Made by a program: the position numbers and the translations under genes. The notes below the pieces were generated by a model. It was not told the origin of the DNA. It searched no databases and saw only the letters and a program-made list of their open reading frames with translations. A stretch of DNA of 64,000 bases, from the NCBI GenBank assembly GCA_017591395.1, contig WEDG01005493.1, positions 48,065 through 112,064 of the forward strand. Direction: 5' to 3'. The DNA comes from Schistocephalus solidus. Lineage: Eukaryota > Platyhelminthes > Cestoda > Diphyllobothriidea > Diphyllobothriidae. This document shows positions 9,728 through 20,286 of the stretch, one piece after another. Every line of letters begins with the position of its first letter. The stretch's first letter is position 1.

Positions 9728-11556
9728 CTAATGTGGACGACAACCTAATTTGCAGTGGAAGATTATTCCAGATGAAAGCATATTTGGAGGCAAAAACTGA
9801 GACCGGTTAGTTGTGGAGCTAAGGGGTGGTGAAATGATCATGGAGGAATTACGAGTGGCATAGGGTCGATCTATCGGAGTAAGAGCGTTAATTCGTGGGA
9901 GATTCGGGCCAGAGTTAACGCGAAACAGGAAGCAGAGACCGGCTTCGAGTCTTCTAATCCACAAAAATTTAATGTTTGCTAACTGACATCTATCCTGGAT
10001 ACTGGATCCAGGAAGAGAAAATGGTCTTCGATTAAAAACCCTCTGAACTTTTTCAATCTTACTGCGGTCAGAGGCGTTCATCAGCCCAAAGAGGGGACAG
10101 CAGTATTCTAGAATAGGAAGAACAAACATGCGGTACAGGTCTAACTTTATTTCCGGAAGGAAGAAATTATGCGATATAAAACCACATATTTCTGCAGCGT
10201 TTGCAGAAATTCGATCTACATGAGGCGATAATGCTAGCTTGTTCGTGTACCTTAGACCTAAGTCTTTTATGGTTGATTTTTCTAAAAGTGTACTATTTGA
10301 AATATGATGGGTCCAGGAAGCTTAGCGGGGCCAAAACACATAAAACTACTCTTGGATGAAAAAAACTCCATCTGCAAAGTACAGCTCCAACGTGAAGGCA
10401 TAAGAAGATCAGTGTTGATTTTATCAACGCAACTATTGGCAGTGTCTTTAGAAAATGAATAAATGCACTTGAGATCGTCAGCGTAAACGAAATTTTTGAA
10501 TTTGTGAGTAAAGCTGAAATTTCGTTTATGTACAGAATAAAGAGAAGGGGACCTAAAACCGTGCCTTGAAAAACGCCACTCGAGATCGGTTGAGGCGTCG
10601 AGTTGCTATTACCTACTAAGACCATCTGGCTGCGGTTAGACAAGTAGGAACCAATGAAGTCAAGGAGAGGAGGCCGGATGCCGAGGACTTCCAGTTTCAC
10701 CAGAAGACGTCTGTGTGGTACCTTGTCAAAGGCTTTGCTCAGGTTTAAGTAGATCACAACCACTGACTGCTGCTCATTACGAAGGGAAGTGACGAGGTTA
10801 AGAAAAGCTAAATGACACACTTCGCATGATCTCCCAGGTAGAAAACTATATTGTGAGTCGCTTAAGAGTTTATTTTCTAAGCAAAAGTCGAGAATTAGAT
10901 TAAAAATAATTTTTTTCAAGAAGTTTTGCAAGAGCCGGGGTTTTGTGAATGCCCCGATAATTATTTACGTCCGAACGAGATCCCGACTTGAAGACAGGAA
11001 GAATAAAAGATGTCTTCCATGAGTCAGGAACGAATCCATTTAAAAGATAAATCGAGAAAACATGGCGAAGCAATCGGGGAAAGCTCGGCACTCTCTTAAT
11101 AACTGAGTTTGGAATACCGTCATTCCCCGAAGAGTGCGAGTTTTTCAGACGCATTATTTGCTTACGAATTAGTTCTATGGAGAAATCAATGGTACTGTTA
11201 ACATTAAATGAGGATGCCTGAAACGTCGGAACCGGTTCAGATTCCATCGTAAGATGATTTGCAAAGAATGTACTAAACCATTCTGCCTTCTCAGAGTCTT
11301 CGAGAACGAATTTATTAGTTTCATTAAGTAATGGAGGTATTTCATAACCTCGTTTAGAGCAGGATCGACGGCGGAACAGTTGAGCAACTGATTTTGCAGA
11401 GTTTGGCTCGCTGAGTGCGCATGATTCCCTCTGTCTGTCCCGTGCAAGCCGAATCTTAGAGGCTAATTCAAAAATCTCTACAATCCTTAGATGTACAGAT
11501 AACGAACTAGTATATTGATCTTTTAATTGCTTCCTCAATTTCTTTAGTCTTGGCAA
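9728..11556 (-). pseudogene. LINE-A reverse transcriptase
   Basis: Frames at 11556-10900, 10931-10293 and 10129-9728 together cover linker, RT fingers, palm and thumb. Visible are NSHSSGNDGIPNSVIK, WKTSFILPVFKSGSRSDVNNYRGI, motif A VVVIYLNLSKAFDKVPH, motif B SSGVFQGTVLGPLLFILYIN, and the thumb LPILEYCCPLFGL. The FVYADDLK box is present near 10465-10490 but in another frame, caused by an indel just upstream. The catalytic Asp of motif A is Asn (YLNLSKAF for the usual Y-x-D). The copy is therefore inactive twice over. The N-terminal linker starts near 11729. Confidence 0.85.
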
Positions 11557-11725
11557 AAGAAAGGGGGGACGGTGGATTCCGAAGTGTAGGGTTTGACAAT
11601 TTTGATTGGCACATATTCCAGGATATTATTTGAAACGACTGACATTAAGTCAGAAAGACTTGCTGCATCGTTCATGAAGGAGAGATGCTGCCAATCCAAT
11701 GAGTTCAAAAAGTTGTTAATTAAGC

Positions 11726-12457
11726 TCATATCTTCGAGGTCAAATTATGATAGGTACGAACGGCGCTAGCCTTTTTCGATGAGACAATTGGTAAGTAACA
11801 GTGAATCAATGTATGGTCACTTTCGAAGAGGCGCTGCTTAAAATCAACGAAAAGGGGAGCAATGTCATTTGTGAAAATCAGATCTAAAATATGCTTGTCT
11901 CTTGTTGAAGAACGGACAAGCTGTGACCAATTAGAGAATTTAATGGTATCTAGGAAAGGCTGAAATCTTGGTGGACAAAAGTTTGAAATCCAGTCAATTT
12001 CTGGAAAATTAAAATCCCCAGCGATTATTTTAATGTTAAAATTGGACTCTGAAACCAATTTTTAAATTTCACAAAGTTTCACATCATCATCGGATGATGA
12101 ATTAGGCGGGTAGTAAATACATCCGAGAATATCCTTTTGCCAGGGCGACAGGATAATTTATGCGAAGCAGTAATTACCAGAGAATGACGTGACGTCTAGA
12201 TCAAACGCGAAGTGCTTAAATGAAGCTTTAATATAGAGAAGACAACCACCACCACGCTTACTAGTGCGGTCTTGACGGTAGAGATCGTATTGGGTTATGA
12301 CAAGCAAAGAGTCTGAAATTAAGGGATGGGTCCAAGATTCAGTTTCACATAAAACATCAGGCATTAACTCGAAAGCAATGGCTCTACGTTGGGCCATCTT
12401 ATTTATAACAGATCTAGCATTAAGTAATATGACATCTAGGGTAGTTCGAGTATCCAA
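11726..12457 (-). pseudogene. LINE-A endonuclease
   Basis: Two frames. 12457-12158 gives LDVILLNARSVINKMA, PDVLCETESWTHPLI (catalytic Glu) and GGGCLLYI. 12058-11726 gives IKIIAGDFNFPEIDW, the segment STRDKHILDLIFTND and SDHTLIHCYLP (terminal SDH motif). The central YRPP segment is readable in the gap in another frame. This is the target-nicking domain of the LINE. It is interrupted by at least one stop and one frame change. Confidence 0.8.
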
Positions 12458-13442
12458 ACTAGGGTTATCGTTATTAATTTAAAAACATTTTGCGGTGGGT
12501 AATTAAGTTGGAAGTTATTGTGGCTTGGAGGGTAATTGCCAACTGCGCCATAACGATTGGTATATAGAACGTCATTAACAAAATGCTGAGAGGGATATCT
12601 GAAAGGTGTAGGAATAAAATTTCCGGTATCGAACCACCATAGGGGTTACGACCGGATATGCCTGTTGGTAGTTAAAACGGAATGACGGGAAGTAAGATGG
12701 AATATAGGGGCTGATGGGAGATGGCAAGCAGCTATAAGAATTAAATGCTGGAAAGTCAGGTCTTGTAAATCGGTTTACATGGTTAGGGTTATTTGCCTGT
12801 TGGAGAGGCTTGCTTAGTTTTGGAGAGGGCAGTATGCGATTACTGAGACCTGCACTATCTTGCTTTTGGGTCTGGGTTAGATTTTCGTCCTTCGGAAAAC
12901 CTGCCTTAGGTGATAAAATTGAGGGTATAAGATGACCCGTGGGGTTATGGGACGAGCTAGCTTGTGGAGGGTTAAAAAAGTTAAATTTAGATGATTGCGG
13001 ATTTTGTATTTGAAGAAGGTTATTTATGCGATTTTTCTCGGGAAATTTCCCGGAGAGGCCTGGAGAAATGCGTTTAAGAGGGGAAACTGGCAGTCTATGT
13101 GCTTTAGACGGGTTAGACGGTATAAATGCTTTAGACGGGGTCGCAAACATTACAAGCGGGCTGAAAGCACCGGAGATTGCAGTATTCAGCCGCGAGGGAG
13201 ACGAAGTAGAAGGTTGAGTGGAGGGGCTGACCGAACTAGACATCTGAGAAGATGAATTAGCAGTTGCATTGACGTTGGTGGAAATACGATCAGACTTATG
13301 AATATTAGGTTGAGAAATTGATGATAAGAAGGACCCATTTCTTCGCTCCATTGGTGTAAGATCTCGACAACGGAAACATTTTGTCATTTCCAAATAGCAA
13401 GAAGTGCGACCTCATTGAGCAAAGATTGAGTCAACCTCAACT

Positions 13443-14406
13443 TTATGTATGCCGACGATTTAAAAGTTGCCTATAGATACAAGCCGGCCGATCGCGACAC
13501 CGTGCTTGATCTATTAAAAAATGATCTCGAGGCCTTTGCCCAGTGGTGCTGCACATGGCGCCTTTCCCTTTCTTGGCACAAATTTTCCATTATGGTTGTC
13601 GGTGACAACCATCAGCCTCATTTAAGCATAGATGGCCACGATATAAATGTACCTGGCGTTGTTAATGACCTGGGCATATCATATTCCAACGGTCTCAATC
13701 TTTCAGAGCATTGCTCCCTGATTGTCTCCAAAGCACGCAGAACTGCCGGGTTTATCCTCCAAAATTTTAAAACTATTGATATTAGACTTCGCCTTTATAA
13801 AATGTACGTTAGACCTGGCCTGGAATACTGCTCGTTTCTATTTAGCCTTCTGCGCGCTAGCGAACGGAAGAAAATAGAATCGGTCCAACACTTCTTCACG
13901 AAAAGAATTTTATCGTTGGAGCACCGTAATCTGTCGTATCAATAACGCTGTGGGCTTGTTAACATTGATCCTTTATGGTTTCGCCGAGTGCAGAAGGGAC
14001 TATTTTTGCTTTTTAAGCTTTTTGAATAATCGTACATTTAATCCCCTTATCACTGTGAGGCAGCTTGACCATCCCTCGGCGCAGCAGTCATCGCAATGTC
14101 TATTTATTTCTTCCATTAGCTCGCACAGTTAAGTATCGACGGTTCTTTTCGATAAACGCCATGGCCATGTGGAATAAACTTCCCCATCATATAAAAGTCC
14201 AACGGAGTTATTCTTTGTTAAAGATTACCATTACTAGTTTTTTTGCATTCAGAACAGTTTCCAAGAATTCTGGGCGCCGACACGGTAGAATCTGTTTTCC
14301 TGTTCGACGGAGTGCGCGGCATCTGAACTCGATCCCAGATGTTACCTTGAGGGATACGGCACCGTCTCTGCAGCCTGCACCCGTTGACTTCTTCGGCAGA
14401 CAGTGA
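13443..14406 (+). pseudogene. LINE-C RT C-terminal part
   Basis: From 13445 the frame reads MYADDLKVAYRY (catalytic box C), FAQWCCTWRLSLSWHKFSIM, IDGHDINVPGVVNDLGISYS, LRLYKMYVRPGLEYCSFLFS and a thumb/connection region ending at 13945. A shifted frame continues at 14065-14406 with FFSINAMAMWNKLPHHIK, a segment typical of the extreme C-terminus of CR1/jockey ORF2 proteins. It lacks endonuclease and RT fingers because of 5' truncation. Confidence 0.85.
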
Positions 14407-14679
14407 GCGACCGTACGCGGATGCTTTCTTGCCTGAGGCAGAATCCCGGTTCCTAGCAAAGACAGAGAGACTGCATAAAGACTGCAATTGTGTTAGCCCT
14501 TCCCTGATCTGAATTGCTATCATCCTTACAGGCGGCAGTTTTTTCTCCTGAATAACATGAAAATAGGAAAAACACTTATAGTGATATATATTAAGGAGTT
14601 TTTTTTCACTGCCAGCCTCTACCCACTGAATATTTAATCTTACAATGCCTGTAAACCGGTATTAAATACAACTATTATT
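13443..14679 (+). mobile_element. LINE-C copy 2, 5'-truncated insert
   Basis: A 1237-bp plus-strand insertion in LINE-A ORF1 flanked by AACT at 13439-13442 and 14680-14683, a candidate 4-bp target duplication. It starts abruptly inside the RT at the box FMYADDLK and runs through the thumb region and a 3' UTR containing GCAGTTTTTTCTCCT, ending in ACAACTATTATT. 5' truncation is the usual product of incomplete target-primed reverse transcription. Confidence 0.85.
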
Positions 14680-15216
14680 AACTGTTGACAACAATTTATT
14701 TAGTTTAGGAGGATTCTTGCTACGCGAGTACAAAAAGTCCATAGCAACGTCAACTGGGCGTCTTTGTATGGGAGCATTTTTTACAAGAAAATTGTGATTG
14801 CGTTTCTGTCTATCAAAAGCCTCGCTGGCGACCAAGTGAACAAGCGAATCGAGACGCCAGCAATCCTGAGAGGGAACATCAGATATGTTACTATCGAACA
14901 AATTGCCGAGTATAGACAAAATGGATCCAAACTTCATAATGAAGTCGTTGCAGTTCTGTAAAGTGGACAGATCTAGCTGTTTAGCTTTAACTATGGGTTG
15001 TACATTTGAGTCAATGTTGAAACTGCTAGGTGTATTCAAGCATCGTTTTGGTCCCGAGGCATGTAGTTTACGACGAATTGAGCTTGTTGGTTTCATCTTT
15101 CGTCGAAAATAAGAGTAAGATCTACGCAGGATACGCAGGTTATAGTAAATTTATGAAATTTCAACTTAATTCTATCTTACCCTAATAGAATTTCGATATT
15201 GCCCTGATATCCAATA

Positions 15217-15234
15217 ATCTCGACATGTCGAGAT
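15217..15234. repeat. Perfect 18-bp palindrome in left subterminal region
   Basis: ATCTCGACATGTCGAGAT is its own reverse complement. A nearly identical copy lies near the right end (16994-17009). Subterminal palindromes in DNA transposons commonly bind transposase; here this is inference. Confidence 0.8.
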
Positions 15235-15515
15235 AGGACATAGCTCGTAATTATTTGTTTATCTCTATAACTTCACCGAGCCGTGATTGGTTGGTGTGTT
15301 GTTAGTGTGCGAAGATCCGGCGTGGGTGCGCGCCATTTCACTTTCACTTGCCGTGGCGTGCGCGTGTGACCTTATTGCTGCCTGCACTTATAACCGACTC
15401 ATTTCCGCATTTATATTCCTTTTTTCTATACTTTATCCCTTTTTTTGTGTAGCAACGTTCTATTATGTTTAGGTAGCCAAGTAAAAGTACAATTTGAAGG
15501 CATGTTGCCCGCGAT

Positions 15516-15752
15516 GTGGAAGAAATATGCCGCGAAGTTACGGAGGAAGTGAATAGGTTTATATCCAAGCGCAACCGGGTAAATGCTGATGACGAAGGCA
15601 CATCTGCATCGTCCAGCAATCGAACTTGGATGGAGGTGCCCGTAGATGTACATGAATCATTGTTGTGGTCATATGCAGTAGAGCACACGGATGACAGCGA
15701 TGGATATAGTGATTCGTCGTCAAAGGAAGAGGAAAGCAACACTGAGAGTTGA
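15516..15752 (+). CDS. Unrecognised acidic ORF inside the TIR element
   Basis: A 78-codon frame (MEEICREVTEEVNRFI...) with an acidic, serine-rich end (DDSDGYSDSSSKEEE). I recognise no domain. It could be one exon of a transposon-encoded protein, since CAG-GTAAG (a good donor) occurs at about 15909. It is the only frame here with biased, protein-like composition. Another weak candidate is the 112-codon frame at 16285-16623 on the same strand, also unrecognised. Treat as hypothetical. Confidence 0.2.
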   Translation: MEEICREVTEEVNRFISKRNRVNADDEGTSASSSNRTWMEVPVDVHESLLWSYAVEHTDDSDGYSDSSSKEEESNTES

Positions 15753-16993
15753 AAGGAACAGGACTCGGTATACTTATGGAACACAACACCACCGCTATCA
15801 CCAGTAGGTCGCGTATTCAAAATAAAATCTGGAATAGGAAGCGGATCCAAATGCCACGGATGAATCCTCAAATGAAACTTTGCCAACAGGCAGGTTTTGC
15901 GAATGCCCAGGTAAGACCGTAATTTAATATGACAAGGGGTTGCCATAGGCTCCTCACAGTCCTCAGCGCAAACGGACTCCCTGTTGGCATTACATAGGAA
16001 AATGAACATCCTAGCTAAGCGGCAGCTCTGGATTATGAGCATGCTACGCCGCTTAATCTCGCGCCAACGCACTCAAGAGCTAGTCGCAGGTGGGTCAAGT
16101 GCAGCTCCGATTGAGCAGGGCTGCAATATGCCGGCTAATCCTGTCACGCAGCCCATCGCTAGCCGCGTTGGCTTCCAACAACTAAATACCAGGCTGCAAG
16201 AGCCATCATTCCGCAAGGAAATGGTTAGTAAGCGTCATTTACTAACACTTTGAATAATTAAGGAGTCCTACTTACTCTGCCTCGGTGGAAAAAATTCAGA
16301 TGACTTCGTTAAGCGAATATTTTATTCAATATTCTATGACGCTATCGCCTCGGAACTTAATTTCCAAGGACGAAAAGGAAAAGAAAGTTTATGTGGATCT
16401 TAGTTTTATGAGCTTGTTACTGGTGGGTTATAATATCACAATTTTTATCTTTGTAGAAATTTACGTTAAGTGGACCGGTGGCGGCCGTTTAAACCTTTAT
16501 GATTTGGAGGCTGCATTTATAAGGCGCCTAAAAAGGTCCCTTGACGCCGCCGCCAAGAGGATTCAAAGGCACGTGACGGAATTACCCTTTAATGGTCAGT
16601 TGATTTGGTTTCACATTACATAACTGTCTATTTTTAGAATGCCAACCTGGACTAGCCACCTCCACGCATATCCCCCATGATGACAACCCGCCTATCCCAT
16701 GATTGAAAGCATCACAGAAGCCCATATGGTTCATATTAAGAGGGCTATTAACTATGTTTGTACATATATTATTTGCACGTTTTATAATACAAGTTGCATT
16801 CACATATGTGTTTACATATTCTTTACAAAACGTTGGGAAACGGTTAAATGCGACTGCGGAGGCGTATACGCGAGCTAACTATGTAGGAAAAGGAGGGTTA
16901 CGTAGTAGGTGGACGCAGTTAAGTAATTAGATTGGGCGAGAGGTGGGGGGTTGAGCAGGAAGTATCCGAACATTTTTTCACCTATTTCGAAAA

Positions 16994-17105
16994 ATCTCGA
17001 CATGTCGATAATAGTGATATATCGACAATGAGGACAAAGTCGATATACAGTCGATATGCGTATCTTGACATGTCGATATCCCAGCGATATCCGACTGATA
17101 TCGCC
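16994..17105. repeat. Right subterminal cluster of TCGATAT/TCGAC words
   Basis: Within about 110 bases the words TCGACATGTCGAT, ATATCGAC, GTCGATATAC, GTCGATATGC, TTGACATGTCGATATC and GCGATATC recur in both orientations. The left end has a sparser version. The density is far above background and stops exactly at the terminal repeat. Confidence 0.75.
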
Positions 17106-17181
17106 TGCTATTAGGGTAGCACTTTATAATTCTACGTTTTCTACAAGGATTTATAGGGATAGCAAGTTTTAGTTGTCTAAA

Positions 17182-17430
17182 GACTAGAAATTCAAAACTT
17201 TATCAGCAATTTAGTCAATAAAGATAGCAGGAAACAAATAAATCCGTTAAAAAGTTGAGAACGAGAAATAAGGCTATGTCAGGTGAAAAATATAACACTG
17301 TATAGTTCAAACCTATTGTTAAAGACAAAGACCACAGGTAATTATATACGATTAAGGGCTACAAATGCAAAACTTTTATTTGCAATTAAGCCAATAACGA
17401 CAGTATAAACGGCAAAAAAAACGTTCAAAT
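17182..17430 (-). repeat. Two imperfect repeats in LINE-A 5' UTR
   Basis: Blocks at 17182-17259 and 17357-17430 align by eye: both have CTA(G/C)AAAT(T/G)CAAAACTT, GCAATT(T/A)AG(T/C)CAATAA, and a following A-rich stretch. They lie at the 5' end of LINE-A. Tandem 5' monomers of this sort carry promoter activity in some LINEs, which is inference here. Confidence 0.5.
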
Positions 17431-17537
17431 TTTAGATTTCACTTAGCTTTTGAAAATCGACCAGCGCGCCTTGACCTTAAAGAGACAAGAGAAGCCGAGG
17501 AGGATAAATCGCTCTTTATGTTAGCTTTAATATTAAT

Positions 17538-18006
17538 GTGCTTTCCAAGGTTCATCCCAAGAGAGCAGAAGTTGAAGTTTTATCTGTAACTCTTATAAAC
17601 AAGTACGCCTGGCCACTGGCATTCACAATTTTATACCGCCCACCAAACCAGAATGTCGAAAGCGATGTCATTCTCCTAACGGTGCGGACCGAGAATTGCC
17701 TTAGGAAACATATCCTTATCGTTGGAGACTTAAACACTCCTAATATCGACTGAAAAATCATGGACTGTTTTGGGTCCAATGGATAAATTTGATCATCGTT
17801 TGCCTGAGATGGCATGTGAAAAATTACTCTTCCAAAATATACCGTTTCAGACACGAGTAAGGGAAGGGCAAAGTTCAAATTTTCTAGACCTCATGTTCAC
17901 CAGAGACAAGGATAATGTACTGGATTCACAAGATCTACTGCCAATAGGTGCTAGCGACCACATTGTACTGCTCTTTGAGTTTTCCGTGTTCTCACAGCCT
18001 GACTAA
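17538..18006 (+). pseudogene. LINE-B endonuclease, C-terminal part
   Basis: Frames 17538-17753 and 17770-18006 encode LAFTILYRPPNQNVES, ILIVGDLNTPNID (Asp/Asn pair), the segment VREGQSSNFLDLMFTRDKD and GASDHIVLLFEF (terminal SDH motif). The two frames are separated by a stop right after GDLNTPNID (W codon replaced by TGA). Copy 3 at 56982-57224 gives the same VREGQSSNFLDLVFTRDED. The domain would nick target DNA; this copy is broken. Confidence 0.8.
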
Positions 18007-18369
18007 CTTAATCAACGGGAAACAAACATCTGGAAGGGAGAGTTCCCAGCATGCGTTCGTAAATCTCAACAAAACCGTGAACAAACACACTACGGAGAAC
18101 AGCGTACGAATGCTGGAGAACGTTCAACTTGTCAGTTAAACGAATTATTGATCTCAATTCTCCCCTAAAACGGCAAAAAACAAACAGTCGTCTTTGTGGA
18201 AAAACCTCGAATTGCAGATTTCCTTTAAAAGAAGAAATAATATGTTGAAGCTGTTTCGACTAACGAGGATTGATGAACACTTGCATGAATACAAACAACA
18301 ACGGGTATCTAAAAGCGTGAAGTAAACTGACTCCGAAGGAATTATGAGCTTATCATACAACAGAACTGT

Positions 18370-19900
18370 TTGGAGCATCCCAAAATCCTATACGGTTACA
18401 AAGGTAATAATCAAGGATTTCATGGCCCAATTCCAGCGCTGCCGTTCCGAAACGGAATACTGGAAATGGATGACCGAACGAAAGCCCCAGTCCCCTCTTA
18501 CTTCTTTCAGTTAGTATTCACCCAGGAAACAAATCCTCCTCCGCTCCTCTTCTCAGGGTATCTACAACACCCGGAAAAGTTTGTATTAGAAAATAATATT
18601 TACTTCCCGCCCACATTGGGAAGGACAGAAGTACTGGGCCTGAAGCCTGCCAAGTCACCGGGTCCAGATAGAATTCATCCGCATGGCCTTCGAAAATCGG
18701 CCAATGCACTGTGTGAGCCGGTTTGGATAGTATTCCAAAAGTTCATGGAAGATTGCGAATTACCACAGGAATGGAAAACTGCCCTTATCTACACGATCCA
18801 TAAAGGAGGGTCCAAGCCGGAGTCGGAAAATTACCATCCAATTAGTTTAACCTGCATTTTGTGCAAGTTCATGCAAAATTTTTTAAGAAACATCGAGAAG
18901 TATCCGGAGCAGAAACTATATAATGTGCTTCCAAGCATGGCTTTCGCCCCGGTCACTCATGTCTTATAAGTTGTCATTACTCGCAGGAAAAATTGACAAA
19001 AGCCATCAACCAAGGCCATCCAGTTGATGCCATTTTCTTTGACTTCAAGAAGGCGCTTGATAGCGTACATCATCAGCGACTGTTACATGAAATTTGGCAG
19101 TGTGGTATGCAGGGTAACGTCTTTAAAATACATTGAAAGTTTCCTATCATTCAGACTGTAAAAAGTACTTCTTGGCACCACTGAATCCGAGTGGGAAACA
19201 GTAGAAATTGGTGTTCCACAGGATTCAGTCTTAGGTCCTCTTCTGTTCCTCATTTATATAAACGACTGAATTGATAACCTTGATTGTGATGCCATCATGT
19301 TTGCAGATTATATCAAAATCTAGAAAACCATCAGCTCTATTGACACCGGGCAGAAACTGCTAGAAAACCTTGACAAATCGACTGTCTGGTCCGGCAAGTG
19401 GTTTCTAACTTTTAATATACCCAAATGTGTAGGTTTACGCTTGGAATCTGGGAGAAGACGATTGCCCAAACACCAATATACCTGAACGGAATTCCACTAA
19501 AGTACTAGCTACCCACAAAGATCTAGGTATTTGGATAGCTTTCAACCTAATGCCATACGAACACTCTAAACAAGCCGTCCAAAAAGGTGACGAGCATTAT
19601 GCACTGGATCAGGCGCGCTTTCATAGTCTTTCCTCTCTAAATTTTCTATCGGATCTTCCGTACTTTCGTTAGACCGCATTTGAAATACGGAATGCCAGCA
19701 TGGATGCTCTGGATGAAGAAAGACAGTGAGCCCATCGAGCAGGTGCAAAGACGGACAACAGAATTAGTGGACGGTCTTAGCACCATGCCATATCCAAAAT
19801 AGCTAACCAAGCTTAACCTGTTCCTTTATCTTATAGACAAATGATATGTGACCTGCTAGGGACATTCAGAATTATCCACGGGCATGCATGTTCGCTGAAA
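18370..19900 (+). pseudogene. LINE-B reverse transcriptase
   Basis: The frame 18370-18969 holds LGLKPAKSPGPDRIHPHGLR, LPQEWKTALIYTIHKGGSK and NYHPISLTCILCKFMQNFL (fingers). Later frames give IFFDFKKALDSVHHQRLLHE (motif A), GVPQDSVLGPLLFLIYIND (motif B, with PQDS for the usual PQGS) and MFADYIKI, where the second catalytic Asp of FADD is Tyr. A thumb segment with the word RRTFVRPHLKYG follows near 19650. Stops and frameshifts are frequent. LINE-B copy 2 shares the PQDS variant, a family marker. Confidence 0.8.
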
Positions 19901-20286
19901 TCCAAAGATTTTTTTATGTTACAAACATTAATCACCTATTTTGTTAACCACTTAAGGTCAAACGCGATCAATGAAATTTTTAGTTAAATCAACGAGTGAC
20001 TCGAACACGGAACTCACTTCCAAGTGCAATAATGACGCCGAATACCGTTGATGTGTTCAAACAACAGTTTGACTGCTTAATGTTTGAGAACTGACGAGTC
20101 TCCCTGCAGAACTATCTTCAACCAATCATAAGCTTTAATTTCTGATTTCAATTTATGTGTGTCGTACAACTACACGTTTGATGTAAAATGTTTCCATTGT
20201 CTGCATGTACTTGCATTTATAATTTCGACTGTAAATTAAAAGGTTCAACTAGGGCTATGCCCGTAGCCCTAAAAAATACCATAACG

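Larger units (their letters stand above)
12575..15096 (-). pseudogene. LINE-A ORF1, interrupted by LINE-C
   Basis: The N-terminal part is 15096-14684 (begins MKPTSSIRRKLHASG; contains LDLSTLQNCNDFIMKFGS and SRSKNPPKLNKLLST). The C-terminal part runs from 13438 down to 12575 (VEVDSIF, TSCYLEMTKCFRCRDLTPMERR, then a long Ser/Pro/Asn-rich tail). LINE-A copy 2 at 53.3-54.5 kb keeps the same protein uninterrupted (SRSKNPPVLVKRFSAIEVDL, then TSCFLCRDKTPMERR), which proves the two parts belong together. The C-F-R-C-R-D segment could be half of a zinc-binding motif. The function as an RNA-binding ORF1 is inferred from position. Confidence 0.75.
15180..17116. mobile_element. DNA transposon with terminal inverted repeats
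   Basis: The left end is CCCTAATAG (15180-15188) and the right end CTATTAGGG (17108-17116), a perfect 9-bp inverted repeat. It is flanked by TA on both sides (15178-15179 and 17117-17118), a candidate TA target duplication. Inverted similarity extends inward more loosely through CGATAT words and a shared ATCTCGACATGTCGA block (15217-15234 and 16994-17009). The element sits in the LINE-A 5' UTR. The TA duplication would fit a Tc1/mariner-like mechanism, but the ends are not the usual CAGT type and no transposase could be recognised. It may be a non-autonomous element or a family I do not know. Confidence 0.7.
8803..17475 (-). mobile_element. LINE-A copy 1 with two internal insertions
   Basis: A minus-strand LINE, apparently near full length (about 5.5 kb after subtracting two younger inserts at 13443-14679 and 15180-17116). 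It is flanked by CTTAAA at 8797-8802 and 17476-17481, a candidate 6-bp target duplication in LINE-B. Its 3' end on the minus strand finishes in a short ATTT-rich tail next to 8803, as expected for CR1-like elements. Order on the minus strand: 5' UTR with repeats, ORF1, endonuclease, RT, long 3' UTR. Frames are degraded. Confidence 0.8.
17476..20234 (+). mobile_element. LINE-B copy 1, 3' part
   Basis: Continuation of the LINE-B split at 8802. It carries the rest of the endonuclease, the RT and a 3' UTR whose end (CTTGCATTTATAATTTCGACTG) is matched in reverse orientation at about 45910-45935. It abuts the gypsy-1 5' half with about 50 bases of linker containing a small hairpin (AGGGCTA/TAGCCCT). 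Confidence 0.8.

Noticed and set aside
12995..13255. Plus-strand frames rich in Arg
   Set aside because: They run antisense to the Ser/Pro-rich part of LINE-A ORF1, which is confirmed by the second LINE-A copy.
15344..16072. 242-codon open frame on the minus strand inside the TIR element
   Set aside because: No recognisable motif and a low-complexity composition; a plus-strand frame with biased composition overlaps it. Length alone is not support.
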